Source of the DNA: an uncultured Paracoccaceae bacterium | GTDB lineage: Bacteria > Pseudomonadota > Alphaproteobacteria > Rhodobacterales > Rhodobacteraceae | Direction: 5' to 3' | Assembly: GCA_938092015.1 (NCBI GenBank) | Contig: CALKOT010000084.1 | Coordinates: forward strand, 1 to 64,000 | Length of the DNA stretch: 64,000 nt | Shown here: positions 8,475 to 16,093 of the stretch, piece after piece | How positions within the stretch are numbered: the stretch's first letter is position 1 | Layout: each line of letters starts with the position of its first letter | Translations under genes and position numbers: made by a program | Notes under the pieces: model-generated | Seen by the model: the letters and a program-made list of their open reading frames with translations, nothing else | Told to the model about the DNA's origin: nothing | Databases searched by the model: none

Positions 8475-8504
8475 GGTCCCGGGTCAAGCCCGGGACCGTG
8501 CTTG
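8475..8504 (-). repeat. Right inverted palindromic repeat of the GIY-YIG element
   Basis: Inverted copy of 8123-8152, here with a perfect outer palindrome (GGTCCCGGG with CCCGGGACC around a TCAAG core). It ends three bases before the AAAGGA ribosome binding site of hydA (8508-8513), so folding of this repeat could influence hydA translation. Confidence 0.85.
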
Positions 8505-8522
8505 CTGAAAGGACATCCCGAA

Positions 8523-9977
8523 ATGACCACCATCATCAAAAACGGAACCATCGTCACCGCCGATCTGACCTACAAGGCAGACGTCGCCATCGACGGCGGC
8601 AAGATCACCGAAATCGGCGAGAACCTCCAAGGCGACAAAAACCTCGACGCCACCGGCTGCTACGTCATGCCCGGCGGCATCGATCCGCACACCCATCTCG
8701 AAATGCCGTTCATGGGCACTTATTCCTCCGATAATTTCGATTCAGGCACCCGCGCCGCCCTCGCTGGCGGCACCACGATGGTGATGGATTTCGCCCTGCC
8801 GAACCCCGAAGAATCTCTCCTCGCCGCGCTCGACCGCTGGCACAACAAATCGACCATTGCGCATTGCGACTATTCCTTCCACATGGCGATCACCTGGTGG
8901 GGGGAGCAGGTCTTTGACGACATGAAAACCGTCGTGCAGGACAAGGGCATCACCTCGTTCAAGCACTTCCTTGCCTACAAAGGCGCGTTGATGGTGAACG
9001 ATGATGAGCTGTTCGCGTCCTTCAACCGCTGCGCCGAACTGGGCGCCATGCCCATGGTCCATGCCGAAAACGGCGACATCGTCGCCGACATGACTGCGAA
9101 ATTGCTGGCGGAGGGGAACAATGGCCCCGAAGGCCACGCCTATTCTCGCCCTCCGCAGGTCGAGGGTGAGGCGACCAACCGCGCGATCATGATCGCTGAC
9201 ATGGCGGGCGTGCCGCTTTATGTCGTCCATACGAGTTGCGAGGAAAGCCACGAAGCCATCCGCCGCGCGCTGCAGAATGGCAAGCGGGTCTACGGCGAGC
9301 CGCTGATCCAGCACCTGACGCTGGATGAAAGCGAGTATTTCAACAAAGATTGGGACCACGCAGCACGCCGCGTGATGTCCCCGCCGTTCCGCAACCAAAA
9401 GCATCAAGACAGCCTTTGGGCCGGTCTGGCCGCTGGCACGCTGCAGGTCGTCGCAACTGACCACTGCGCCTTCACGACTGAGCAGAAACGCTATGGCGTC
9501 GGCGACTTTTCCAAGATCCCGAACGGGACGGGGGGGCTTGAAGATCGGATGCCGATGCTCTGGACCCATGGCGTCGCGACGGGCCGGATCACGATTAATG
9601 AGTTTGTCGCCGTCACATCAACAAACTGCGCCAAGATCATGAATATGTATCCGAAAAAGGGTGCAGTGCTTGTTGGTGCAGACGCCGACCTGGTCGTCTG
9701 GGACCCGGAAAAGGGCAAGACCATCACCGCCGGATCGCAGCAATCAGCCATCGACTATAATGTCTTTGAGGGCAAAGAGGTGAAGGGCCTGCCGCGCTAT
9801 ACCCTGACCCGAGGCCGCGTCGCGGTTGAGGACGGAACGCTGAAGCCGAAAGAGGGCCACGGCGAGTTCGTGAAACGTGAACCAGTGAACGCCGTCAACA
9901 AAGCGTTATCGACGTGGAAAGAACTGACCTCGCCCCGGAAGGTGGAGCGGACGGGCATTCCGGCGAGTGGGGTTTGA
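8523..9977 (+). CDS. hydA: Dihydropyrimidinase (D-hydantoinase)
   Basis: A 484-residue amidohydrolase-superfamily enzyme that opens the ring of dihydrouracil or dihydrothymine (and hydantoins). The binuclear metal site is visible: GGIDPHTHLE near residue 54, the lysine to be carboxylated in FKHFLAYKGALM near residue 150, MVHAENGD near residue 179, VVHTSC near residue 236, and the Asp in VVATDHCAF near residue 315. The start at ATG 8523 is set by AAAGGA nine bases upstream; a TTG at 8502 lies inside the inverted repeat and is unlikely. It makes the substrate of the M20 amidase encoded upstream. Dihydropyrimidine dehydrogenase is not in the window. Confidence 0.95.
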   Translation: MTTIIKNGTIVTADLTYKADVAIDGGKITEIGENLQGDKNLDATGCYVMPGGIDPHTHLEMPFMGTYSSDNFDSGTRAALAGGTTMVMDFALPNPEESLLAALDRWHNKSTIAHCDYSFHMAITWWGEQVFDDMKTVVQDKGITSFKHFLAYKGALMVNDDELFASFNRCAELGAMPMVHAENGDIVADMTAKLLAEGNNGPEGHAYSRPPQVEGEATNRAIMIADMAGVPLYVVHTSCEESHEAIRRALQNGKRVYGEPLIQHLTLDESEYFNKDWDHAARRVMSPPFRNQKHQDSLWAGLAAGTLQVVATDHCAFTTEQKRYGVGDFSKIPNGTGGLEDRMPMLWTHGVATGRITINEFVAVTSTNCAKIMNMYPKKGAVLVGADADLVVWDPEKGKTITAGSQQSAIDYNVFEGKEVKGLPRYTLTRGRVAVEDGTLKPKEGHGEFVKREPVNAVNKALSTWKELTSPRKVERTGIPASGV

Positions 9978-10178
9978 GTGGCGCAAAAATTATATAGAAT
10001 GTTCGGGCCATTAGGGGATTCGCGTTTCTGGCAGATGCTGCTGGTCGGATATGCTTTTAAGTACTGCATTCTTTTCATCTTTCCAGCAGTTTTTCTATCA
10101 ATGGTTCAGTTTTCAATTGAACCATTGTTTCTGATCGTTTTTGGCTTTTTTTCTTTAGTGGCACGCCAATCGCAATGA
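9978..10178 (+). CDS. Small membrane protein, probable first half of a split gene
   Basis: A 66-residue frame with GTG directly after the hydA stop and two strongly hydrophobic segments (about residues 19-39 and 43-60). No family recognised. Its last residues (VARQSQ) are not membrane-like, whereas the frame of the next gene read upstream gives FFFSGTPIA running into MIFPVAI, which reads naturally. Adding one T to the run of seven T at 10146-10152 joins both frames into one product of about 161 residues. The region is AT-rich compared with the flanking operon genes. It may thus be one gene split by a deletion, a slippage-dependent gene, or two coupled genes (ATGA overlap). Confidence 0.45.
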   Translation: MAQKLYRMFGPLGDSRFWQMLLVGYAFKYCILFIFPAVFLSMVQFSIEPLFLIVFGFFSLVARQSQ

Positions 10179-10462
10179 TCTTCCCCGTTGCAATAATTAG
10201 TGCTCCAATATTTAGATTGTTTTTTAACTGGCGCATCGGGAGTGGCGATCTTGAACATCGAGCAGCCATGGTAGGTGCTGTGGTCAGTGCTATCGTGCTG
10301 GCTACTTTATTTTACCTAGACTGTTGGGAGCTAGAGGCTTTATCCAAAAAAGTAGGGAATCTGGAACATACCATCTACTCAGAGGCCTTTATATTTGGTG
10401 CAATTGTTTTACTTGCGTCGGCGATTTTCGCTCCAATTGCTGCTTGGTTCGCGTACAGATGA
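10175..10462 (+). CDS. Small membrane protein, probable second half of a split gene
   Basis: A 95-residue product with hydrophobic segments near residues 1-17, 31-48 and 69-93, and a short polar stretch with NWRIGSGDLEHRAA between them. No family is recognised. Its ATG overlaps the stop of the preceding frame (ATGA), and its own stop overlaps the ATG of the next gene in the same way, so the set is translationally coupled inside the pyrimidine operon. See the preceding entry: a one-base change in the T-run at 10146-10152 would fuse the two. Base composition is AT-rich relative to the transporter genes, which suggests separate acquisition. Confidence 0.5.
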   Translation: MIFPVAIISAPIFRLFFNWRIGSGDLEHRAAMVGAVVSAIVLATLFYLDCWELEALSKKVGNLEHTIYSEAFIFGAIVLLASAIFAPIAAWFAYR

Positions 10463-10725
10463 ACATCGACCCCCGCACCATAATCCTGGCCATCATCGCG
10501 GCGGCCGTCATCTACCTCCTCCTGAAACGCCAGAAGGAACGGCAGAAAGACGCGCCCCCACGCCTCCACCTCCATACACTGCCGCAGGACGCGCGGGCTG
10601 AGATGCAGACGCATCTCAACAATGGCCGCAAGGTGGACGCGACCAGAGTGATCAGTCAGAAAGCCGGTGTTTCGCTGAAAGAGGCGAAGAACTTTGTCGA
10701 AGCCGTAAAAGATGGACGGGCCTGA
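10459..10725 (+). CDS. Membrane-anchored protein with L7/L12 C-terminal-like motif
   Basis: An 88-residue protein starting at ATG 10459, which overlaps the upstream stop (ATGA). Residues 6-22 form a single hydrophobic anchor (TIILAIIAAAVIYLLL), followed by a basic linker. The C-terminal 25 residues, ending in GVSLKEAKNFVEAVKDG, closely resemble the C-terminal helix pair of ribosomal protein L7/L12 (LKEAKxxVE). Stand-alone proteins with this motif exist in bacteria, but their function is not established. The gene ends three bases before the ABC ATPase start and is probably co-expressed with the transporter. The motif is clear; any role in transport or translation is speculation. Confidence 0.7.
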   Translation: MNIDPRTIILAIIAAAVIYLLLKRQKERQKDAPPRLHLHTLPQDARAEMQTHLNNGRKVDATRVISQKAGVSLKEAKNFVEAVKDGRA

Positions 10726-10728
10726 AGA

Positions 10729-11505
10729 ATGAGTGTTGTTTCCGCGTCAGACCTGTCGCTGACTTTTGAGACGAATGATGGCCCGGTCCACGCGCTGTCG
10801 GACGTAAACCTGTCGATTGAGGCGGGCGATTTCGTGTCCTTCATCGGCCCATCCGGCTGCGGCAAGACCACGTTCCTGCGGGTGATCGCCGACCTCGAAC
10901 AGCCGACGGGCGGAGAGATCACTGTAAACTGCGTCTCGCCCGAAGAAGCCCGCCTGAAACGCGCCTATGGCTACGTCTTCCAAGCGGCGGGCCTCTACCC
11001 CTGGCGCACGATTGGCGGCAATATCCGCCTGCCGCTAGAGATTATGGGGATCAGCAAGGCTGAGCAGGCCGACCGCGTCTCTCGCGTGCTAGAATTGGTC
11101 GAGTTGGCCGGGTTCGAGAAGAAATTCCCATGGCAGCTATCCGGCGGTATGCAGCAACGTGCCTCCATCGCCCGTGCGCTGGCGTTTGATGCGGATCTGT
11201 TGTTGATGGATGAGCCGTTTGGCGCCCTTGACGAGATCGTCCGCGACCACCTGAACGAACAGCTTTTGGCCCTCTGGGCGCGGACGGAAAAGACGATTTG
11301 CTTTGTCACGCACTCCATCCCTGAGGCCGTCTATCTCAGCACCAAGATCGTGGTGATGAGCCCGCGTCCGGGCCGCATCATCGACGTCATCGACAGCCCT
11401 CTGCCAAAGGAACGCCTCCTCGATATTCGCGAAAGCGCTGAGTTTCTGGAGGTCGCCGCGCGGGTGCGCGAGGGACTGAGGGCAGGGCACAGCTATGAAG
11501 ATTAA
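10729..11505 (+). CDS. ABC transporter ATP-binding protein (SsuB/TauB type)
   Basis: A 258-residue ATPase of the nitrate/sulfonate/taurine import group. Walker A GPSGCGKTT lies near residue 40, the signature LSGGMQQR near residue 137, Walker B LLLMDEPFGALDE near residue 156, and the H-loop FVTHSIPEA near residue 193. It should energise the two permeases encoded at 12243-13106 and 13103-13942. In Rhodobacteraceae this transporter next to pyrimidine catabolism genes probably imports a pyrimidine or a breakdown product; the link is supported here by the shared operator with the binding-protein gene at 19282-20289. The small membrane gene that follows overlaps its end by 11 bases. Confidence 0.92.
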   Translation: MSVVSASDLSLTFETNDGPVHALSDVNLSIEAGDFVSFIGPSGCGKTTFLRVIADLEQPTGGEITVNCVSPEEARLKRAYGYVFQAAGLYPWRTIGGNIRLPLEIMGISKAEQADRVSRVLELVELAGFEKKFPWQLSGGMQQRASIARALAFDADLLLMDEPFGALDEIVRDHLNEQLLALWARTEKTICFVTHSIPEAVYLSTKIVVMSPRPGRIIDVIDSPLPKERLLDIRESAEFLEVAARVREGLRAGHSYED

Positions 11506-11746
11506 TCTCAGACCCATCATCGAGCCATTCCACATCTTCACCCTTCAGGCGCGGATCATCTTGGCGACATGGGCGAAGTTGATCTGGGGCGCGTCCGTTT
11601 TTTTCTTCCTCTTCGTCCGCATCAGCCCTCTCATCTATTCCTCGGTCCTGTTCACATTGGCGCTGCCGGTTGTCTTGCTGACATTGTGGGGCTGTTCGCT
11701 GGATCAGGAGTTGCGGTGGAGTGAGCAGGATGAAGAGCCGCTGTGA
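11495..11746 (+). CDS. Small membrane protein, unknown function
   Basis: An 83-residue protein with two hydrophobic segments (about residues 20-42 and 49-68) and an acidic C-terminus. No family is recognised. It begins inside the last codons of the ABC ATPase gene and its TGA overlaps the GTG/ATG of the next gene, so translation is coupled on both sides. It interrupts the usual ATPase-permease order of this transporter type and may be an accessory of the transporter, although nothing in the sequence shows that directly. Confidence 0.6.
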   Translation: MKINLRPIIEPFHIFTLQARIILATWAKLIWGASVFFFLFVRISPLIYSSVLFTLALPVVLLTLWGCSLDQELRWSEQDEEPL

Positions 11747-12246
11747 TGGGGCCTGCAACTCTAAACGTGACGCGTCGCCTGCTCATTCCCGCTCTAACCA
11801 TGTTGGGGCTGATAATCTCCGGATCGCACTTAGCTGCAAATCAGAGCGGCGGATGTTCTCTGAGAGTTAATTTCTTCCTCGTCTCAAAGTCAGAATGGCT
11901 TCGAGCCTTTCAGGCAGGACGATATGACTTTTCTGCATTGAAGAAGCTGAATTCGATCACGAGTGGAGACAGATATCACCTACTAGCGCACATTTATGAT
12001 GAACCAGCAGCTCTCAACTTCGCATGCGTTGTTGAGATGAAATATGTTGCTGGTGAAACCCTCACGATCGGCAAACATTGTGAGGAATTTTGCCATGAAG
12101 GATGGGGCAATTCCTCGGTTATGGTGCCAAAGATGAAAACCTATCATTTGGGTTCAAACGGTGCTGGGATCTCAGTCCTGATTGATGAACTGCAATTCGA
12201 CTTCGATAGACCATTAGCATTCGATGACCCAGAGGCGAACGAATGA
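11746..12246 (+). CDS. Exported protein of unknown function
   Basis: A 166-residue protein with a signal peptide-like N-terminus (LLIPALTMLGLIISGSHLAA, residues 12-31) and a soluble part with five cysteines after it, including CEEFC near residue 112, which suggests disulfide bonds in the periplasm. I do not recognise a family. The ATG at 11746 overlaps the upstream stop (TGATG); a GTG at 11743 is in frame. Its end overlaps the first permease start by four bases (ATGA). It is AT-richer than the permeases. A location within the transporter operon and likely export would fit an accessory in the periplasm, but this is inference. Confidence 0.65.
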   Translation: MGPATLNVTRRLLIPALTMLGLIISGSHLAANQSGGCSLRVNFFLVSKSEWLRAFQAGRYDFSALKKLNSITSGDRYHLLAHIYDEPAALNFACVVEMKYVAGETLTIGKHCEEFCHEGWGNSSVMVPKMKTYHLGSNGAGISVLIDELQFDFDRPLAFDDPEANE

Positions 12247-13106
12247 CCCGCCTCCTATCCATCCTCACCATAGTAATCGCCATCATCGTCATCTGGTACG
12301 CAGGCGCTGCGCGGATGAACGCGCAGTGGGAGTATGATCAGGCCGAACGGGCCGACAAAACCGTCACGTTCATGGAAATCCTGCCCAACACCATGGCGCA
12401 GGAACGACCGATCCTCCCCGCCCCGCATCAGGTGGCCGAAGAGCTTTGGAAAACCACGGTTGAAAAGAAAGTCACCTCAAAGCGCAGCCTGCTCTACCAC
12501 ACCTGGATCACGTTCAACGCGACCTTCCTTGGGTTCATCTTCGGCGCCGGCCTCGGCATTCTGTTAGCCGTCGGCATCGTCCATAACCGGGCGATGGACA
12601 TGTCGGTGATGCCCTGGGTGATCGCGTCCCAAACCATCCCGGTCCTCGCGCTCGCGCCGATGATGATCGTCGTGCTGAACGCGCTGAATATGGAGGGCGT
12701 CGTGGCGAAGGCGATGATCTCGACGTACCTTAGTTTCTTCGCGGTCGTTGTGGGCATGGTTAAAGGCCTGCGATCCCCCGACGCGATGCAGTTGGATCTG
12801 ATGCGCACCTACAACGCCTCTGGCTGGCAGGCGTTCTGGCGGCTGCGGTTGCCATCATCCTTGCCCTTCCTCTTTCCCAGCCTGAAGATCGCCGCCGCTG
12901 CATCCCTGATCGGTGCGGTCGTGGCTGAGATGACGCTGTCGCAGGACGGAGGCCTCGGCGCCCGGCTTTTGAACGGCAGTTATTATGGCCAGACAATGAT
13001 GATCTGGGCCGCGCTGATCGGCGCCTCGGTGCTGGCGGGCGTGCTGGTGGCCGCTGTTGGGCTGACCGGGCAGATCACATTGAAACGCATGGGGTTTACG
13101 CGATGA
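12243..13106 (+). CDS. ABC transporter permease (SsuC/TauC type), first copy
   Basis: A 287-residue inner-membrane permease of the binding-protein-dependent transport family. It has an N-terminal hydrophobic helix (residues 3-20), a polar stretch up to about residue 90, and then five to six membrane segments. The EAA-type cytoplasmic loop is visible as DLMRTYNASGWQAFWRLRLP near residue 183. It pairs with the next gene to form a heterodimeric channel. Start overlaps the upstream stop as ATGA, and its own end overlaps the next start in the same manner. The extra polar N-terminal stretch is longer than in plain SsuC proteins. Confidence 0.92.
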   Translation: MTRLLSILTIVIAIIVIWYAGAARMNAQWEYDQAERADKTVTFMEILPNTMAQERPILPAPHQVAEELWKTTVEKKVTSKRSLLYHTWITFNATFLGFIFGAGLGILLAVGIVHNRAMDMSVMPWVIASQTIPVLALAPMMIVVLNALNMEGVVAKAMISTYLSFFAVVVGMVKGLRSPDAMQLDLMRTYNASGWQAFWRLRLPSSLPFLFPSLKIAAAASLIGAVVAEMTLSQDGGLGARLLNGSYYGQTMMIWAALIGASVLAGVLVAAVGLTGQITLKRMGFTR

Positions 13107-13942
13107 CAGGAACCTTCGGCATCGCCGCCATCTTTGCCGTTTGGGGCATCGGATGGTTCATCAACACGCGCATTGCAAAAGCGCGGGGCAAAGGTCTTGG
13201 CTTGATCGCAGCGATTATCTTTGGCCTGACGCTATTACTGATGTGGGAGCTGGCGGTCATCGCGCTGGAAGTTTCCCGCGTCCTCCTACCCCCGCCATCA
13301 GCCATCGCGGCGCGGTTTGCGACGTCCACAGACATCCTTTGGGCCGATTTTCTGCAAACCTTCAAGGGCGTCGTCATGGGCTACATGCTTGGTTGCGGCG
13401 CGGCCTTCCTGACCGCCATCGCCATCGACCGGAGCGATTTTCTGAAGGCGGGCCTTCTACCCATCGGCAACCTTGTCGCCGCCCTGCCTATCGTCGGCAT
13501 TGCCCCGATCATGGTCATGTGGTATGGGTTCGACTGGCATTCAAAGGCCGCCGTGGTCATCGTGATGTGCTTTTTCCCGATGCTGGTGAATACGGTTGAA
13601 GGGCTTCAGGCCGCCGACAAGATGCAGAAGGATCTGATGCGGACCTATGCGGCGTCCTACTGGCAATCGCTTTTGAAACTGCGCCTGCCTGCTGCCGGAC
13701 CATTCATCTTCAATGGCCTCAAAATCTGCTCCACCCTCGCCCTGATCGGCGCCATCGTGGCGGAGTTCTTTGGTACTCCGATTGTGGGCATGGGGTTCCG
13801 TATCTCAACCGAAGTGGGCCGGATGAATGTCGATATGGTCTGGGCCGAAATTACCGTCGCGGCCATTGCGGGTTCTGCATTCTACGGCCTCGTCGCGCTG
13901 ATCGAACGCCGCGCTACGTTTTGGCATCCGTCGCAGCGTTAA
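13103..13942 (+). CDS. ABC transporter permease (SsuC/TauC type), second copy
   Basis: A 279-residue permease homologous to the preceding one, with about six membrane segments and the same EAA-type loop, DLMRTYAASYWQSLLKLRLP, near residue 177. Two different permeases next to each other indicate a heterodimeric importer. It is the last gene of the operon that begins at 6863. The cognate binding protein is not here but most likely encoded at 19282-20289, which carries the same type of operator. About 140 bases with palindromes separate it from the P450 gene. Confidence 0.92.
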   Translation: MTGTFGIAAIFAVWGIGWFINTRIAKARGKGLGLIAAIIFGLTLLLMWELAVIALEVSRVLLPPPSAIAARFATSTDILWADFLQTFKGVVMGYMLGCGAAFLTAIAIDRSDFLKAGLLPIGNLVAALPIVGIAPIMVMWYGFDWHSKAAVVIVMCFFPMLVNTVEGLQAADKMQKDLMRTYAASYWQSLLKLRLPAAGPFIFNGLKICSTLALIGAIVAEFFGTPIVGMGFRISTEVGRMNVDMVWAEITVAAIAGSAFYGLVALIERRATFWHPSQR

Positions 13943-13952
13943 GGTGGTAACG

Positions 13953-13984
13953 GTGTGAAACTACGAAGGTTTCACGCGTGAAGC
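13953..13984. repeat. Palindromes between the permease and P450 genes
   Basis: Two overlapping dyads: GTGAAAC-n7-GTTTCAC (a perfect 7-base stem, about 13955-13975) and TTTCAC-GC-GTGAAG (13970-13983). The second resembles sites at 34080-34095 and 48992-49007 (CTTTCAC-nn-GTGAAAG). The first could act as a weak terminator for the transporter operon, but no T-run follows. Confidence 0.45.
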
Positions 13985-14085
13985 TGTGCCTATGTATTTG
14001 TAGTTGCTAGATATTAATAGTTTGTTAACCTTTGCTCTTACAGGGTTTTACACAAGGCCCACAGCAATCGGGGAAGGGCAAAGCG

Positions 14086-15306
14086 ATGACGCTGACAGAA
14101 GGCCACCTGACGATCGACCCGCCCGCAGGCGTGCCTGTATGGAACGTCGATCCGTATGCGCCGGATATCCAGACTGATCCGATCCCGTTTTTCGCTGACC
14201 TGCGCGCCAAAGGTCCGTTCGCCTACCTGCCAAAATACTCCATGTTGATCTGCGGCGGGTATGAAGTTACGAAAGAGGTGTTCTCGGACCACGAACGCTT
14301 TGTTTCTTCCCGGGGCGTCGGCCTTCAGGACTTTTCTATGGGAGAGCCGTGGCGCCCGCCCTCAATCGTTCTCGAAGTTGATCCTCCAGATCATAATCGC
14401 ACCCGCCGCGCCATCATGCGTGCGCTCAGCCCCAAGGTCGTTGCTGACCTGAAGCCGTTGTTCAAGGCGGATGCCGATGCGCTGGTTGCTTCGCTGATCG
14501 GGCGGGACATCGACGGTGTTGCAGACCTGGCTGAGGTGTTTCCCTGTACGGTCTTTCCCAAAGCTGTCGGTCTGAAGAACCCAGATCGTAAAATGCTGCT
14601 GAGTTACGGCCTGATGGTCTTCAACGCCCTTGGCCCGGACAATGCGCAGCGTCAGGCCGCCATGGCCAACGCACCCGTCGTCGGCCCGTGGATTGCCGAA
14701 CAATGTTTGCGCGAAAACCTGACTGAGGGTGGCATAGGCGCCGCGATCTATGCCTCGGCTGATGACGGCGTGCTGACCGAAGATGAGGCGGGGATGCTTG
14801 TCCGATCGCTTCTTTCCGCTGGGGTGGATACGACCGTCACGGCCGTGGGAAGCGCATTGTGGAGCTTTGCGAAGGCGCCTGAACAGTTTGCAGTATTGCG
14901 CGATGATCCGCAGGGTAGGGCGCTGGCGGCGTTTGAAGAGACGATCCGCTACACATCCCCAGTCAACGCGTTCTGCCGCACAACGAATGTCGATACAGAA
15001 GTAGCGGGTGTCAGCATTGCTGCAGGAACGAAAATCCTGTGCGTTCTGGGCGCAGCTAATCTGGATGATGCGCACTGGCTGGAAGCAGACAGGTTCGACA
15101 TCAGTCGCAGAACCATAGGCCACCTCGGACTTGGGGCAGGGGTTCACACATGCGTTGGCCAAAATATCGCCCGTGCAGAAGGACAGGCAGTTCTGCAGGC
15201 GTTGGGTGAGCAGGTCAGCGCGATCAAGCAGACAGGTCCCGCCGTATGGCGCGCCAACAATGCGATCCGCGCGCTTGATAGCTTACCTTTGCGACTTGAG
15301 GCGTGA
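14086..15306 (+). CDS. Cytochrome P450
   Basis: A 406-residue soluble bacterial P450 monooxygenase. The I-helix motif SAGVDTT lies near residue 244, the K-helix EETIR near residue 285, and the haem-ligand loop GLGAGVHTCVG with its cysteine near residue 356. The loop starts with Leu-Gly rather than the usual Phe-Gly, a tolerated variation. The substrate is unknown and no ferredoxin or reductase gene is adjacent, so it must borrow redox partners. ATG 14086 is chosen because GGGGAAGGG lies directly upstream; a TTG 54 bases earlier lacks a site. Cytochrome b561 follows 65 bases downstream. Confidence 0.93.
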   Translation: MTLTEGHLTIDPPAGVPVWNVDPYAPDIQTDPIPFFADLRAKGPFAYLPKYSMLICGGYEVTKEVFSDHERFVSSRGVGLQDFSMGEPWRPPSIVLEVDPPDHNRTRRAIMRALSPKVVADLKPLFKADADALVASLIGRDIDGVADLAEVFPCTVFPKAVGLKNPDRKMLLSYGLMVFNALGPDNAQRQAAMANAPVVGPWIAEQCLRENLTEGGIGAAIYASADDGVLTEDEAGMLVRSLLSAGVDTTVTAVGSALWSFAKAPEQFAVLRDDPQGRALAAFEETIRYTSPVNAFCRTTNVDTEVAGVSIAAGTKILCVLGAANLDDAHWLEADRFDISRRTIGHLGLGAGVHTCVGQNIARAEGQAVLQALGEQVSAIKQTGPAVWRANNAIRALDSLPLRLEA

Positions 15307-15371
15307 GGGATCGGCGTTAAAGTCTGAAACTAAATGTGGATGCAGAACGAAGAAGGACAAAAGGGAAAACC

Positions 15372-15896
15372 ATGCCAACCCGCCGCGTCTTTCTGAAAAT
15401 CATTCATTGGACCATGTTACCGCTGCTGATCTGGTTCGTGATCATGCAGCCATCAGATGTCGTGCCGCTGGGCATCTTTCAGTTCCATTCAGTGTTGGCG
15501 TTGATCTTTGTCTCGATCACATTGATCTGGACAGCAATGCATATGCGAAAAGGCCTAGCCAGCCGGCCCGGCCCAAAGCTGCCGAACTGGGCGCGTAGGG
15601 TTCATCAGATCATGCATAAGACCATCGTTTGGGGGCTGTTCTGTGTGGCCATTACCGGGTTCTTGCTGGGGCTGTCGTCCGCCGTTCTGTTAAAGGCAGG
15701 CGGGTTTCTGCCTATTGCGCCACCGCAAAACTGGCCAATGATCAATGACTGGGTTGGCACGTTTCATATCGTCCAGTTTTACGCGCTTGCTGGGGTCGTT
15801 GCGTTTCATGCTGGCTTCCATATCTGGCGGCATGTGAAATTGCGGGACAATGCGCTTCGGATCATGGCGCCGAGGTATTTTCATCGATGGTTGTGA
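15372..15896 (+). CDS. Cytochrome b561 family protein
   Basis: A 174-residue inner-membrane di-haem protein with four to five hydrophobic segments. Candidate haem-ligand histidines lie in IIHW (near residue 11), FQFHS (near residue 37), VHQIMHK (near residue 84) and at FHAGFHIWRH near the C-terminus. Such proteins pass electrons between quinol and a soluble partner, in some cases superoxide. The ATG at 15372 is supported by AAAGGGA eight bases upstream. It may give electrons to a neighbouring haem protein, but there is no direct evidence. Confidence 0.85.
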   Translation: MPTRRVFLKIIHWTMLPLLIWFVIMQPSDVVPLGIFQFHSVLALIFVSITLIWTAMHMRKGLASRPGPKLPNWARRVHQIMHKTIVWGLFCVAITGFLLGLSSAVLLKAGGFLPIAPPQNWPMINDWVGTFHIVQFYALAGVVAFHAGFHIWRHVKLRDNALRIMAPRYFHRWL

Positions 15897-16093
15897 TCTA
15901 GGCGTTCGATCAGAGGGTTTTACGTCGGCGTTTTCTGGTCAGCCTTTTGCCGACAGTTCGTAGGCGATGGAACACGTGCTTACCCTGCCCATTGAGCCGC
16001 CCAAGCAATGCAATCAGAAATTCACGCGCAGTTTTCGTTGACGCAAGCCAACGACCTGCCCTCAATGGCATCGAACCTTTGAGGGGAAAATCG

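Larger units (their letters stand above)
8123..8504. mobile_element. Putative GIY-YIG/palindrome insertion cassette
   Basis: A 382-base unit in which a single GIY-YIG gene is bracketed by inverted 30-base copies of a near-palindromic repeat. It sits exactly between the M20 amidase and dihydropyrimidinase genes of one operon, so it looks inserted. No target-site duplication is obvious. Repeats of the type GTCCCGGG-nnn-CCCGGGAC next to small GIY-YIG genes are, from general knowledge, scattered in alphaproteobacterial genomes; calling this unit mobile is my inference. Confidence 0.45.

Noticed and set aside
13970-13983. parS chromosome partition site
   Set aside because: The dyad has CACGCGTG at its centre and an extra spacer, not the TGTTTCACGTGAAACA form of parS.
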